A DNA stretch of 64,000 bases, taken from Parapristionchus giblindavisi (lineage: Eukaryota > Nematoda > Chromadorea > Rhabditida > Diplogasteridae). This document shows positions 11,936 through 22,660 of the stretch, in pieces. The translations under genes and the position numbers were made by a program. The notes below the pieces were generated by a model that did no database searches, was not told the DNA's origin, and saw only the letters and a program-made list of their open reading frames with translations. The first letter of the stretch is position 1. The number at the start of each line of letters is the position of its first letter. The DNA lies in the NCBI GenBank assembly GCA_943737045.1, contig CALSFV010000353.1, forward strand, positions 62,001 through 126,000. The letters are read 5' to 3'.

Positions 11936-12793
11936 GCAGGGACGATATCCTTTCATCGATAATATAAACTTATGCTTTATTTTGCTTGAACTGACTTTAA
12001 TTTCAAAATTACCATATACATATTCAGTGCAACTTTTTGTAGCAGTGCTTTGTTCAATGTATTTTATTATTTGCTCAATATAACGTTAGAAACAGTAACT
12101 AACGATTACTGTAGTACATCAAAGCTACAAAAAGTGAGAGTACTTCAAAGTTGGTAGTCAATGCATAACTTAGGGACACTATAAAGAACACACCTTGCGT
12201 GGAGATAAATTACTATAGTATCAAAAAGTAGACATCATTTTTAATGCTTTTTAATACATTTCTAGTACTCGTAGTTAAAATGTTATAAATGTAGTTGTTT
12301 AAAGCAAAAAAATACACATTGAACAATTAACCTCATAATAGAAATTATAAGTATACCGTCACTGAGATCTGACAGAGATACGGATTACTGTAGTTATAGA
12401 ATCTACCATGATCATACTGTTATTAAGCGTCTATTTAAAACATTATAGAATCGCAAACAAGTAGAATTTGCAAACTACAGCGATCTCAGACATCTCAGTA
12501 AAATAGCTGAACTTAATTATCTATTCTGCTTTAATCAGGCCGTGTAGCTGGCCTTGCCCGTGTCAAGTGATTAATTAGTCATTTATACATATTTACCATT
12601 AATCAATAGTGAATATACAATTATCTTCGCATCTTTGTTAGTCATACGCTTTTTTTATGTCCGACATGGAGCACCTACAATACCCCAATTGCATCTCTCA
12701 TTGTAAGTCCATCTTAGAGATTATATCAAGCAATAACATCGGCTTCCTCCAACGAATATTCCATGCATTACTCAATATTATTGCTGGTATTCG

Positions 12794-13102
12794 TTAATCC
12801 AAGTTATCATAATTATTCTTTCGATCATCATACTCTGCTTTATCAATTAAATAAATTTCTGGCCGGCATGGGAGAACACTCTTTATTTTCGCATATATTT
12901 CTTCATTTGTATCGAAATCTGTTCCAAGATAATTATTAGAGGCATTTAGATAATTTATTTTATCAAAATTAATATTTTTAAAATTTAATATTTTTTCAGT
13001 GAAGTTATCCCCGCCCGCCACCCGTCTCATTAGTGGTGGTATATGAAGTTCAGTGCGCGCGATGACTCTCTGCGTCTCTGCCCATCGATCTCGTCTGATC
13101 AT
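12794..13102 (-). CDS. Unrecognised 102-codon frame near the outer end of palindrome 1 right arm
   Basis: Starts MIRRDRWAETQRVIARTEL and ends AEYDDRKNNYDNLD, pointing toward the centre. The mirror region in the left arm (about 6893-7196, plus) has a stop after MIRRDRWEETQRV... and a frameshift. Palindromes 2 (23213-23522, plus) and 3 (42876-43190 plus; 48560-48870 minus) carry clearly related but frame-broken versions in which the 3' half stays readable (EEIYAKIKSVLP, PEIYLIDKAEYDDRK). It looks like the decayed remains of a coding region. Function unknown. Confidence 0.35.
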   Translation of the reverse strand: MIRRDRWAETQRVIARTELHIPPLMRRVAGGDNFTEKILNFKNINFDKINYLNASNNYLGTDFDTNEEIYAKIKSVLPCRPEIYLIDKAEYDDRKNNYDNLD

Positions 13103-13356
13103 CTCGCCACTCTATCACTGATCTAACGCTGAAACGGAACCACTTCCTATCTTGTAATCAATGCTATATGTAGTCATTTCCGCAAACATGGAGGCAAATT
13201 GTCTTTTGATCTTTGATCTTTGTACCTTGATCTTTGATCTTTGTCCACGATTTTTCAAACAATGGGTGAAATTCCAAATTTTCAGTTTATAAATGTGAGA
13301 TTTATCTTATAGAAAATAACAAGTGAAATATATACCACGGGTCTCCTGTAAAAGTG

Positions 13357-14011
13357 GGCAACGGGGTTGTAAGGTGCACTCTTCTTCCGAATGCGAAGTC
13401 ATTGTAAGATAGAGGAGAGGAGGGGGAGTTCACTAACAAATGCAACACATGAAAATAAAAAAAAAACAATCAAACTATTATTATCGTCTCTGTTCAACAC
13501 TTGAAAGCGGTAAAAAATCGAAATTGGAGCAGTTTTTTTTGAAAACTCGAAAAAGGCTTGATATAACAATTTGGATAGTAAATGTTTCAATCTCCTTTTC
13601 GAGAGAATCATTTCTATTTTTTGAAAAGGTAATTGGATAACGTTGAAAGTGAGATACGATCAAAAAACGGAAAGTGATAAAAAATCGACTAAGTCCGTGA
13701 GCTATACTAGTAATCGACCCTAGGGGCCAAGAGATACGGGCAATGAACTAGATAGTGATATTGTGCGTGGTTTGAAGACACAATTTTTGCAATAAAACGG
13801 ATATCCCCAAGAACAAATTTTCGAGAACAGGTCACCTTTTTGGTAGAAAATATGCTTTTCGCGTTTTTCGCCCTGAAGACGACTTAGAGGCGAACGGGTC
13901 AATTCAAAAGCTAAAAGAGATTTATTTTTTTTGGCTCAAAAAGAATTCTCATTTATAATATATTCTGAAGGTGTGATATCTTTATTCTTTGAAATTTTAT
14001 ACAGTCAATAT
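13357..14011. other. Right flank of palindrome 1 up to lipase B1
   Basis: Holds part of a flanking repeat (13670-13901, starting CGACTAAGTCCGTGAGC) that is also found at about 28590-28930, 42240-42620 and 49280-49790. The repeat is cut at GGTCA (13897-13901) and joined directly to the B1 downstream sequence. An extra 163 bp relative to block 3 lies between two TAAAAAATCGA copies (about 13512 and 13678). No gene seen apart from the B1 polyadenylation signal at 13981-13986. Confidence 0.55.
13981..13986 (-). terminator. Polyadenylation signal AATAAA of type-B lipase B1
   Basis: AATAAA 26 bp after the B1 stop codon on the minus strand. It is conserved at the same distance in B3 (49994-49999). 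Confidence 0.55.
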
Positions 14012-16367
14012 TTAACATCTTATAGTTCCTTCTAATTCTTCTTTGATCAAGTTTATTATTGGTTTGTAGAGTACATCAGCTGCCCTCAATCCCCAAATAT
14101 AATCCATATGTGAAAAGCCACTGAGTCGATTATTCTGCTGAAAATATGATAATTAAATGAGTTTAGATCTGTAAACAGACAAAACAGATGAAAGCAATTG
14201 CTTCCTCTCTAACACTTTGTATCTAAACTGATTTGACATCGTAATGGCGATGGGGTGTGCCTTTAACAAAGTTACCTTTATGTAGTCTTTATTCAGTGAT
14301 CGTAATAGATATTCCTGTATATCTACTGGATCTGCAAGGTAGTCCTCATCTGACCTGAATGATTTGTTTATTATGTTTTCTATTTGATTCTTTTTCAGAA
14401 ATGTTCTCACCAATACAAATACATGTCAGTGGCGATGGTCGAGAAATTATAGGGAGGAGGGATACTCTGAAAGCATGCAAAATTCAGAGAATTGAAATCT
14501 ATCGGGCATTTAAATGTTGTGTGATAGTGAATCATCCCAACATTTGTAGTTATGCGATGGTCTGAATCACAAAAGCACAGACAACGCACTTATCACGTAA
14601 TGTGAATACATTATACTTACAGTGCCGTATTTATCTTCATTTTTCTTCGAATCTCCATAATCGAATCGAGACACTGTGCCATATTTAATCTTAAAATATA
14701 AGTTGTATAATTTGTGTTCAAGAATCACTACCATTTGTGCCCAGTGAAGAATATTCTGAGATGAAGTTCCAGCAGGATTGTGAGAGAAGTACACTTCAGA
14801 GCGAGGCTTTCCTTGTCTACGATTTCTTTGTCTACGAGAAAGGGTTGCCAGTGAGGAGAGCAAAATTAACTCCCATTATGCTCTTAGAGAATTTATATCA
14901 GAACTTCTACATATTTTAAAGTAATAATTCCACTTTAAAAAATAAGAAAAAAAATAAAAAAGTAAATCTCACCACCAACGAATGTTCCGCATACGAATTG
15001 GGCAATTAGTTTCATGGCCCAACTGTTAGGAGTAAACTCCATGGAACCGAATAAATCAGTGAATATCTGCAATATTATGTTCTTCCTCAAAATTGATCTT
15101 TGATCTCTCCTACTTCAAGATCATCTGTGAATAAGTTGGCGATATAAGGCATAATTCCCTTAATGTTGGTTACTCTACCCACGGGAGCGAATGCGAAATA
15201 TTTCTTGATCTGAAAGAGAAAGTTGCACCGCTGATGTAATTTCGAAATTGAATGACCTTCTTCGAGAAAACAGGATCAGTTGACAGCTTGGAAAACATGG
15301 TTAGTGTGCCCTGTAAAATTGAATATTTAAATTGCGAACACATTATTAATGATCAACTTGAGAGTGTCCTATATAGTAGAGGCTACTCTGTCCAGTGATG
15401 TTGAGTGCAGTTTCGACCATTGCCGGGATGTCGTATTGAGCTATCTCATCCCAACTGAAAATAGGCAATGGTTGTGACAAAAATGAACGGATGTTGCACT
15501 GTGAACAACTTTATTTTGCGCTACATGAGGCCAACTCTTGTTTTTTTTCATAATATTTTTCATGCGATTTTTTCATTTATTGAATTATAGCATTTTTTGA
15601 ATTTCCTTTATGAGACAAGGGCAACGCATGAACTGTCGATGCGAAAGATCGATTTAAGGCATTGGTGTGCTTTCTAAGATACGATACATACCTAAACTCC
15701 CAAAACTTCTCATCAGAGGATTTGAACGATACGTGATTCTGGAATAAATTTCTAAGTTCTCTAATAATACAAGTTGTTTAACCTTTGAGTAAGTGTTTCC
15801 TCTTGCATTACCCAACCACACATCGAATCCGGCATCAGCGAAGATATATGCTGTATTTTAAATAAGATACACACTTAAATCATTTAAAAAATATTTATAA
15901 TCATAATTTTGTTTTTTTTTCTATCATTTTTTTCTTCCGAGCGATGCATAATGACAAACCTGCTGATTGATTGGGGAAGTTAATAGTCCAACTTGATGCG
16001 TCACCCTCTAATCCATGTAACATGAAAACAATTGGTCGACACTTTCCGGATGTTTCTCAAAAATGTTATAGTCGTATGAGTGATGAGCGGTTACTTTATA
16101 ACCGAATACCATTCTTTCCATGAGGAATCCTTTGCATTCCCAAAATATAACCATCGTCTGTTGTGGCCGTAATATCCTCAGCCGGATATCCCCAATATCG
16201 AATCATTTCTGACTGAAATTAATTCTCAATACATTGATGCATATGCTCAATACATATACTTCTCAAACTGTGCTTACATTGTCTAGAAGAGTTTCCGGTT
16301 CATGGGATATTCCTGGAGAAGCGTACACTATTGAAGCAATGCAAATTAATTGAACGTGCTGCTTCAT
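14012..16367 (-). pseudogene. Type-B acid lipase B1, probable pseudogene (exon 10 lost)
   Basis: Paralogue of B3. Start at 16367 ([17 protein letters not shown], signal-like). Exons for [66 protein letters not shown] and [13 protein letters not shown] are present, so Ser, Asp and His positions survive. Compared with B3, the segment from GACAAGGAAAGCC to CGCTCTGAAG is deleted, removing the whole 64-nt exon ([14 protein letters not shown] in B3) and the splice acceptor of the next exon; the junction is near 14806. The exon-3 acceptor is TTTTTGAG instead of B3's TTTTTCAG, and that exon has lost 6 nt. Without those parts a normal mRNA is unlikely, although skipping into another acceptor cannot be excluded. 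Confidence 0.75.
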
Positions 16368-16384
16368 TTCGTCACCTCAGTGGT

Positions 16385-16390
16385 CTGAAA
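16385..16390 (-). promoter_or_regulatory. Candidate trans-splice acceptor (TTTCAG) before B1
   Basis: TATGTTTCAGACC lies about 18 nt upstream of the B1 ATG. B3 has the same TATGTTTCAGACC at the same place (TTTCAG 52643-52648), and D has TATGTTCAGAACC upstream of its start. This pattern suits nematode spliced-leader addition, but an upstream 5'-UTR intron would look the same. Confidence 0.4.
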
Positions 16391-16841
16391 CATATTAATA
16401 TACCTTAAACAAATAAAGGAAAACAACGAATTAATTTGAAACTCACCACTCTGACAATGCTACTTCGCTTTCTTTGTCTATGAGGGAGCGTTGCCAGAGC
16501 GGATAGTAAAATTAGCCCGGGGAGTGTCTTTAATGTCTCATCGATAAACAAGTGACTAATGTTATTGATTGTACCACTGGTTGCCCATTGTGATAAAGGG
16601 ACTCTATTAAAAACGAACGATAAAGGAGTGAACTACGGTGTTTCCCACATTTTCCATTTTATCTGTCAAAAATAATCTCCGCTGCACTTTATTTGTCCGG
16701 CTAATCACAACAAAAGCATTATAAGTAGTGTTCCGCATTCGTGCAATAGTCGTGCAATTCGTGCAATCGTTGCATCATTTTCAGTCATCAGTGACATTTA
16801 GCGGTCGCTATTTTAATGCTTTTCTTTGTCAGTTTACATAC
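16391..16841. other. Spacer between B1 and truncated C1
   Basis: 16440-16520 carries a relic of the MITE family also seen at 50960-51080 and 55205-55491 (TTTCTTTGTCTATGAGGGAG). 16520-16640 matches the region upstream of B3 (52725-52850), then homology stops near GAACTACGG (about 16637). From there to 16840 nothing is recognisable; a TCGTGCAAT motif is repeated near 16740-16770. The type-C terminal exons expected here are absent. Confidence 0.5.
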
Positions 16842-17211
16842 CGTGCCATAGTTAAGTTTGTTTCCTCGTGAACCGTAGTCAAAGTAGGCAGTGACGCCAT
16901 GAAGAACCTTCAATGTAGTTCAGATTCAATGAAGTATCCATTACAATATAAAACCATTTGGCCCCAATGTACTGTATTCTTCCATGATGTACCAGAAGGA
17001 CTATGAGAAATATACACGGGAGTTCTGGTCTGACAAGAATTTTATTATTAAAATTCGAAAAAAAAATTGATCTGACCAAATTCAAGTCACCGCTTGGATC
17101 GGGACCAATAAACATATCGACGAATTCTATACATATTTGAACTGTAATACAAGTATATGTTCTGAATGGAAGATGTATCATCTTAAACAATATACAAAGG
17201 AAATTGTAAAA

Positions 17212-17281
17212 AATCGGTTATTAATGTGATTATGGACATATATATTTGATGGAATAAATAAATGAATAAATAAATAAATAA
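17212..17281 (+). mobile_element. RTE-type retrotransposon 3' tail in C1 intron
   Basis: Reads TTATTAATGTGATTATGGAC followed by a run of AAATA-type repeats, the same 3' end as the retrotransposon at 60893-61020 (complement). The orthologous intron of C2 carries it at 33423-33492, so insertion preceded duplication of the C genes. Confidence 0.7.
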
Positions 17282-17639
17282 GGTTACCTAATATCTCATG
17301 AGAGCACAACGTTCGTGCCATGATCTTGAAGAAATCATTGTTCTCCAAAAACATGAATGATCCAAGCTTCTTATATGCAGCCTATAAGAAGGCTTTCATG
17401 ATCTTTGATCTTTGATCTCACCTCATAATTCGAAAGAAATGGAGCCAACTTTGGTAATAACCCCTGTAGGTGCGCTGGAGTTCCAATTGGAGATAATGCG
17501 AAGAACAGTTTGATCTGTAAAAATCGGTTGGTGGTTCAAAATATACGAATATAACCTTCTTCCCATATGAAGGATCGACTGAAAGTTTCGCGAACATTAT
17601 CAAGCTCCCCTGTAAAGTAAATATAATAAAACTACTCAC

Positions 17640-18134
17640 AAGGGAATCCTTTCACCTCGCGGAAACCAATCCAGATGAAAAATTGCACAGGCATTGTTAA
17701 ACGCAATAGATTATGATATGTGAAGTCGAAAAATTCAGCAGGCAATACCCGAGCCGAAGGATCTATCCAAACTTGGTCAAATTTGGCGCGCATTCACCGC
17801 CAACGATCTGAATTCATCGTCCCTATCTCTGACGAAAGGTATCAACTTGATTGGTGAATGCAGTGGAAAGTGGCTCGTACATTACAGACAAAAAGATTCC
17901 GAAAAGATGGCATCAACGCGATTGTACTAAGAAACTGCACCACCAATAAGATTTCTCTCATTGCTTCAAAATGCGGCGAATGCGCGCTAAGTTTGACCAA
18001 GTTTTGATAGATGCTGCGGCTCGGGTATTGCCCTGCTGCATTTTTCGACTTCGCGTATCATTTTCTATCGCCTTCAACAATGCTTGTGCAAATTTTCATC
18101 TGGATTGGTTTCCGCGAGGTGAGAGGATTCCCTT
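17640..18134. mobile_element. 495-bp fold-back element with about 170-bp inverted repeats, C1 only
   Basis: Left end AAGGGAATCCTTTCACCTCG mirrors the right end CGAGGTGAGAGGATTCCCTT; pairing continues for about 170 bp with several mismatches and contains TTTGGCGCGCATTC near the inner limit. C2 has only ACTCACAATCAGATATGG at this place (33969-33986). No clear target duplication and no coding capacity. Confidence 0.8.
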
Positions 18135-18975
18135 GTCAGATATGGTTAATTTAATCGCGAATTCATTAGAAACGCATTAGATCCATAGATGGTTTACTTG
18201 TGAATGTCCAATATAGTATAGACTTTCTTGTCCAGTTTGATTGAGTACTGTATCGATCATGGCTGGTAGATCATACAGAGCGTGTTCAACCCAACTTTAA
18301 ATATCAATTGTCGTATTATATGTAATCATTCATTATTCACCTGAAGTCCCAGAAGAGTTTGCTGCTTGTGTTATAAAAAGTATGATTCTAAAAAGTATTT
18401 GGGAATTCATTATAATAAATATCAGATTGAACGAAAATATTCTTGACTTCTCACTCTGGAATATGTGTTTCCTCGCACATTTCCTAGCCAAACGTCAAAA
18501 CCAGCGTCAGCGAAAAGAAAACCTTTAGCAAACATTGTATAGAATACCGGATCATGGGATCCTACCTGCTGATTGATTTGGAAGATTTGTGATAAAACTG
18601 GTAGAATCACCAACCAATCCATGCATCATTATTACAATAGGACGACATGATCTATTCGATAAATGTTCTGAAACGTCAAATCTTGTGATATTGTTGGCTT
18701 TGTATTCACCATTCTTCCCGTGTGGAATCCTTTGAAGACCGAGAATGTATCCATCTTTTGTAATGGCCTTAACTTGCTCTACTGGGTAACCCCAGTGGGA
18801 GATTATTTGTGCCTGAAAAAAACAGCTGATGACATTTTGATAATTTCAGAAAATTACATAAAAAATTGATTACCGCCGTCATATCAACTTCAGGGTCAAT
18901 TGCTAGAATAGAAGATATAATCAATGGAAGTAGTTGTAGTATCATAATCGTTGATGTTATAGAATACGTTAGCAT

Positions 18976-19764
18976 AAACTGAAAAAAATCGATTATCGAG
19001 GTTTCAAATTGTTGACGGGAAAATAAGAATAAATCTCTTACCTTTGGCAAGAAAAATCTCAACATGCAAATGCTTTGATTTTTAAACGATATGTTGGCAA
19101 CAACTTTGAATAGAGTATAAATGCAAACAAGGAAATGCCAAAAATATTTGCATCCTCTAATAATATGTTATTGAGACAGACAGATGTCCTTCGGAAATCA
19201 AATCAAAACACGTGCGAAAGTACCTCGGTCAAATATAATAGCAAATAAATAATATCTCTAATTTGTGTGGCAAAAGAATGCGAGTACATCACACTATTGA
19301 TTGTTCTATAAAGTACTGATTGTTAACTGTAAGGATCTAATATCCATGAGTATAATGAAGTAATTTCTTTACACGGGATAAAAAGTACGTCGAAAACGCA
19401 ACTAATGGAATGGAAAGAATGATTAGAATGCAAAACAAACTATGGATGGACCGAACAGTTATCCACTAATGAATAATATGCAATCTTATATTTATTATTG
19501 AATTGAAAGTACAGTTTTGACCGTTCGTGTTATTATCGATTCCAGAGTGAACAACATAACAATATGCATAACAAACAACATTTGATACTTTTAAAGAGTT
19601 GAGGCCAACAATACCGTTGGACATATTAGCCATCAATGTATTTATATTTATCATTTAATTCTACAATGTAAAGTGACAAATTTTCTTTATCATACATTCT
19701 TTAAAAACTATTAATATTCTCATTTAATTGAATAATGGATACTTTAGAATGATACAATCAATAT
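18976..19764. other. Intergenic region between C1 5' end and A2 3' end
   Basis: Second copy of the spacer at 376-1165. Identity with block 1 is nearly complete up to about 19160 and drops sharply afterwards. No gene recognised. Confidence 0.55.
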
Positions 19765-20664
19765 TCAACAGCTAATACTTCCTCCTAATTCTTCTTTGAT
19801 CAAGTTTATTATCGGCTTGTAGAGTACATCAGCTGCCCTCAATCCCCAGATATAGTCCATATGGGAGAAGCCGCTGAGTCTGTTGTTCTGCTGAAAATAT
19901 TATATTGAAGAGATTTAAATCGTCAGCAACAGTTTCGTTGGTATAGAAAAAAAAGGGATGAGACAAATCTTGTTCTTTTCTTACCTTTATATAGTTTTTA
20001 TTCAGCGATGGCAATAGATATTCTTGTACGTCCACTGGATCTGCAAGGTAGTCTTCGTCTGACCTGAATTACGATAACTGATAAGTCGTGTAACAGATAA
20101 CGATTTGTTTTGGAAAATTCTCACCAATAGAGGTACATGTCAGTGGCTATAGTTGAGAAGTTATAAGGCGGAGGAATGCTCTGAAATACTATGAAATATA
20201 TCCGAAAAAGCTCCCGGTTGCCTATTGGACCATAGTTCAATCAGCAATTTACAAAATATTACAGAGCAAAGGCTAGACTATGGACCTATCACATAACGTG
20301 AATAATTATGCTTACTGTGCCATATTTCTCTTCGTTTTTCTTCGAATCACCATAATCGAATCTAGACACTGTGCCATATTTGGCCTATAATGTGCTTGGG
20401 CGTTTCACTGTTATTATTAAAATCATTTCAATGTATTGTTAGTATACCATTTGTGACCAATGAAGGACATTCCTTGATGATGTTCCTGCAGGATTGTGAG
20501 TGAAGTACACCTCTGAGCGGCTCTGAATTGGATAAATACCTTCATATCTATGAATTATTTTTTGCTCTCATGTACTTGTTCTTTGAAATGTACCATGCCT
20601 TTTCTTTGTCTTTTTTCTATCTTTTTGTCTTTTTGAAGTATGATAAATTTATATAAATTATAAT

Positions 20665-20797
20665 TTCGTGAAAGCAGCTCCACAATTCATACAAATTCCG
20701 AGGCAAAATCGTTCGGAATGGAGAAATTTTATGGCAACCCAGCTACGAAACACCCATTAGCTGATAAAGTTCTTCAATGTCAAATGTCAAAAATATT
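20665..20797 (+). mobile_element. RTE-type retrotransposon 3' end in an A2 intron
   Basis: The plus strand encodes FVKAAPQFIQIPRQNRSEWR and NFMATQLRNTH followed by TAG (20758-20760), almost the same C-terminus as the retrotransposon at 61018-61140 (complement). The short 3' UTR CTGATAAAGTTCTTCAATGT follows. A 5'-truncated insertion typical of non-LTR elements; it ends near a TGTCAAATGTCAAA direct repeat. Confidence 0.75.
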
Positions 20798-20882
20798 CTT
20801 ACAGCATTGAATTGATCTGTCATTGGACCGATCATTGCTTCCATCATTCCATCGCATAACTGCTCTGTAGTTGATAAATTAA

Positions 20883-20993
20883 AGGCACCCCCCGAGCTTA
20901 ATTGAAACTCCTTTTTGAAACATTCTCCCGCTTACTTTGTAGGAGAGAGAACATTTGAGAATGGAGAGTTTCAAATTAGTCTGTGGAGTGATT
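20883..20993. mobile_element. 111-bp TTAA-flanked MITE in A2
   Basis: Flanked by TTAA on both sides (20879-20882, 20994-20997). The inner ends carry the family signature AATTGAAACTCC / GGAGAGTTTCAAATTAG in inverted orientation. Longer relative at 55205-55491; degenerate relatives near 2120-2165, 37210-37280 and 50960-51080. Confidence 0.65.
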
Positions 20994-21354
20994 TTAAACA
21001 ATCATATACTACTTTTCCAGGAAATGGATTCATTCAAAACAAGTTGATTTCAATACTTTTTACACTATTATTGTCTCTGTCTTGACAGAACTTCTGAAGT
21101 ACATTCCCTCTTATGAAGATTCAATTTCTCTGCTGAACCAATACTCACCACCAATGAACGTTCCGCATACAAATTGGCCAAAAAGTTTCATGGCCCAATT
21201 GTTGGGCGCAAATTCCATGGAGCCAAAAAGGTTATCGAATTGCTGAAATCGATTCGTTATCAAAATTGATCATTGATCTTTCCTACTTCAAGATCTTCGG
21301 TGAATAAGTTTGCCATATAGGGCAAAATTCCCTTAATGTGCTTGACACTACCTA

Positions 21355-21457
21355 CGAAATCTACGAAATCATCTGAATAATCGGCTTTTATATTCCCCTC
21401 TTCTGCACGTAGACCCGAAATGAAATAGAGGTGAATGTAACCATTCGGATTCGTCAC
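21355..21457 (-). pseudogene. Lipase last-exon relic fused to A2
   Basis: The minus strand reads TNPNGYIHLYFISGLRAEE followed by AAGCCGATTATTCAGATGAT, matching the type-C last exon with shifted frame, then joins A2 through GATTTCGTAGATTTCGTAGG. This marks the deletion that removed the A2 5' half. Block 3 shows the unfused relic at 40138-40262. Confidence 0.65.
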
Positions 21458-22660
21458 TGACTCAACATGAACTTTTGTTATGATTTGAGATTTACCGAGA
21501 AAAATTTACAAAAATATTTTTTTTACGAATTGTGAATCAATTCGCATACTAATCATATTCTATGTGAATATAGCCAAGTATTCATTGACAACATCAGGGT
21601 GCGAAAAAGGCATTTCTTTTATTTAATTTTTTTTTTTAATTTTACATTTTATCGGAAGGTTTTGTGGTGTTATCTTGCTAGTTGGGCTTCTTGGCTTGCC
21701 AGATTTCTCCATCGCTATGATCGTGGCGTGAGTGCTTGAAGCAATTGAGGCACAAAAAATATTGTGTTTTTCTCTCGAACTTCTGAGATGATCGGCGCGA
21801 TCTGATGTAGATTAAATGGAAACAAAGAAGAAGAATATGCAATCGAGATTGATAGACGACTCCGTCACAGCGGCCGATCCTCTGCGCAGCTTTCCACCCG
21901 AGTTCGAATCTTCATCATGAACATTACAGGTCACGCTAACTTAAATATTTTAAAATTTTATATAATATTTAAAGTGCATTCAAACCTATATTTTTTTTAA
22001 AAATATTTTTAAAAATTTATTTGTTAGTTCCACTAGTAATCCGTTGGCATTTCACATTTTCAGGTATTGTGATATAATGGTAATGACGCAACCAAAATGA
22101 GAGAAGTGAATGAGGCAAGAAAAGATTTTCATGGGTTATTTATAAACGGAGAGGGTAAACAGCTGCGGTGGGAATAATTATCAACAGGATATCTGAAAAA
22201 ATACCCTCCCCAGTTACCCGTCTGAATTGGACGCAGTTCATCTAGAAAAATGCTTGAGGAAATCAATGTATTAAATGCACTGTATATACCAGGATGAGTA
22301 TCGTGAACTGATTCATTACAGTGTAACAAATTTCAAAGAGCTGCATAGGAAGTTGGGGGATAAATTGAGAGAAAGACAGAATAAAGGACCAACTATGTCT
22401 GTTCCATTCAATCTTTCAAGTGGAATACATAGAAGAGGACTGCGGAAAGGTCATCGTTCATTCAATATACATTTGAAACATGAGTTGTTTGGTCAGATGG
22501 GTTGATTAGGCTTGGATTGATGACCCTCCTTCTCAAATATCTGACAGAGCACAACGACGAGGCCTTGATTTCTGTGTTAGATCGTTTAGTGGAAACAAGT
22601 TGGAATATCTTTCAACGTCCGTATTTGGCTCTTGATTACTTTAACGATACAATATATATC
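21458..22660. other. Conserved non-lipase flank, block 2 copy
   Basis: Closely matches 5224-6400. A plus frame 22275-22505 (ending HLKHELFGQMG) and 22502-22729 (LISVLDRLVETSWNIF) are open here; the second runs into the adjacent MITE and is interrupted in block 1. No product recognised. Confidence 0.4.

Larger units (their letters stand above)
6689..13356. repeat. Palindrome 1: about 3.3-kb inverted arms around a 68-bp loop
   Basis: The left arm starts CACTTTTACAGGAGACCCG and the right arm ends with its reverse complement. The arms pair throughout apart from small substitutions and indels, e.g. frames at 8055-8381 and 11609-11935 differ by a single residue, and those at 9534-9749 and 10229-10444 are identical. 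Each arm reaches an 18-bp perfect or near-perfect dyad, TGAGTGCACGTGCACTCA (9938-9955) and its one-mismatch partner (10024-10041), which bracket the loop 9956-10023. Subrepeats with GGCTGAAC and TTCGTCGTTC lie inside the arms. There is no transposase. The same palindrome sits between A and B lipases in all three blocks. Confidence 0.9.
16842..18975 (-). pseudogene. Type-C acid lipase C1, 3'-truncated
   Basis: Start at 18975; leader and exon 2 as in C0, continuing through [56 protein letters not shown], the nucleophile YYIGHSQ|GSLIMFAK, IKLFFALSPIGTPAH, TRTPVYISHSPSGTS and finally GVTAYFDYGSRGNKLNYGT with a GTATGT donor at 16841. The next exons, which in C2 encode the SDDDILSDPID Asp and GYGHLNFIWGL His, are missing from the DNA between here and B1. 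The gene therefore keeps its Ser but lacks Asp and His. It also carries a 495-bp fold-back element in the intron after GHSQ and a retrotransposon 3' tail in another intron. Confidence 0.75.
19765..21354 (-). pseudogene. Type-A acid lipase A2, 5' half deleted
   Basis: Retains the 3' exons of a type-A lipase: part of the [17 protein letters not shown] exon, [104 protein letters not shown] and [14 protein letters not shown], ending at the stop 19765-19767. The exons for signal peptide, oxyanion site and GHSQG serine are missing; at about 21354 the sequence jumps into the upstream last-exon relic. Remaining splice sites are intact, so the loss of the 5' half is the main lesion. Introns hold a TTAA MITE (20883-20993) and a retrotransposon 3' end (20665-20797). 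Confidence 0.8.

Noticed and set aside
6689..13356. Palindrome 1 as an assembly artefact (inverted collapse)
   Set aside because: The arms differ by scattered substitutions and indels and have a unique loop, and similar but distinct palindromes occur at two more sites; read-level checking is still the proper test.
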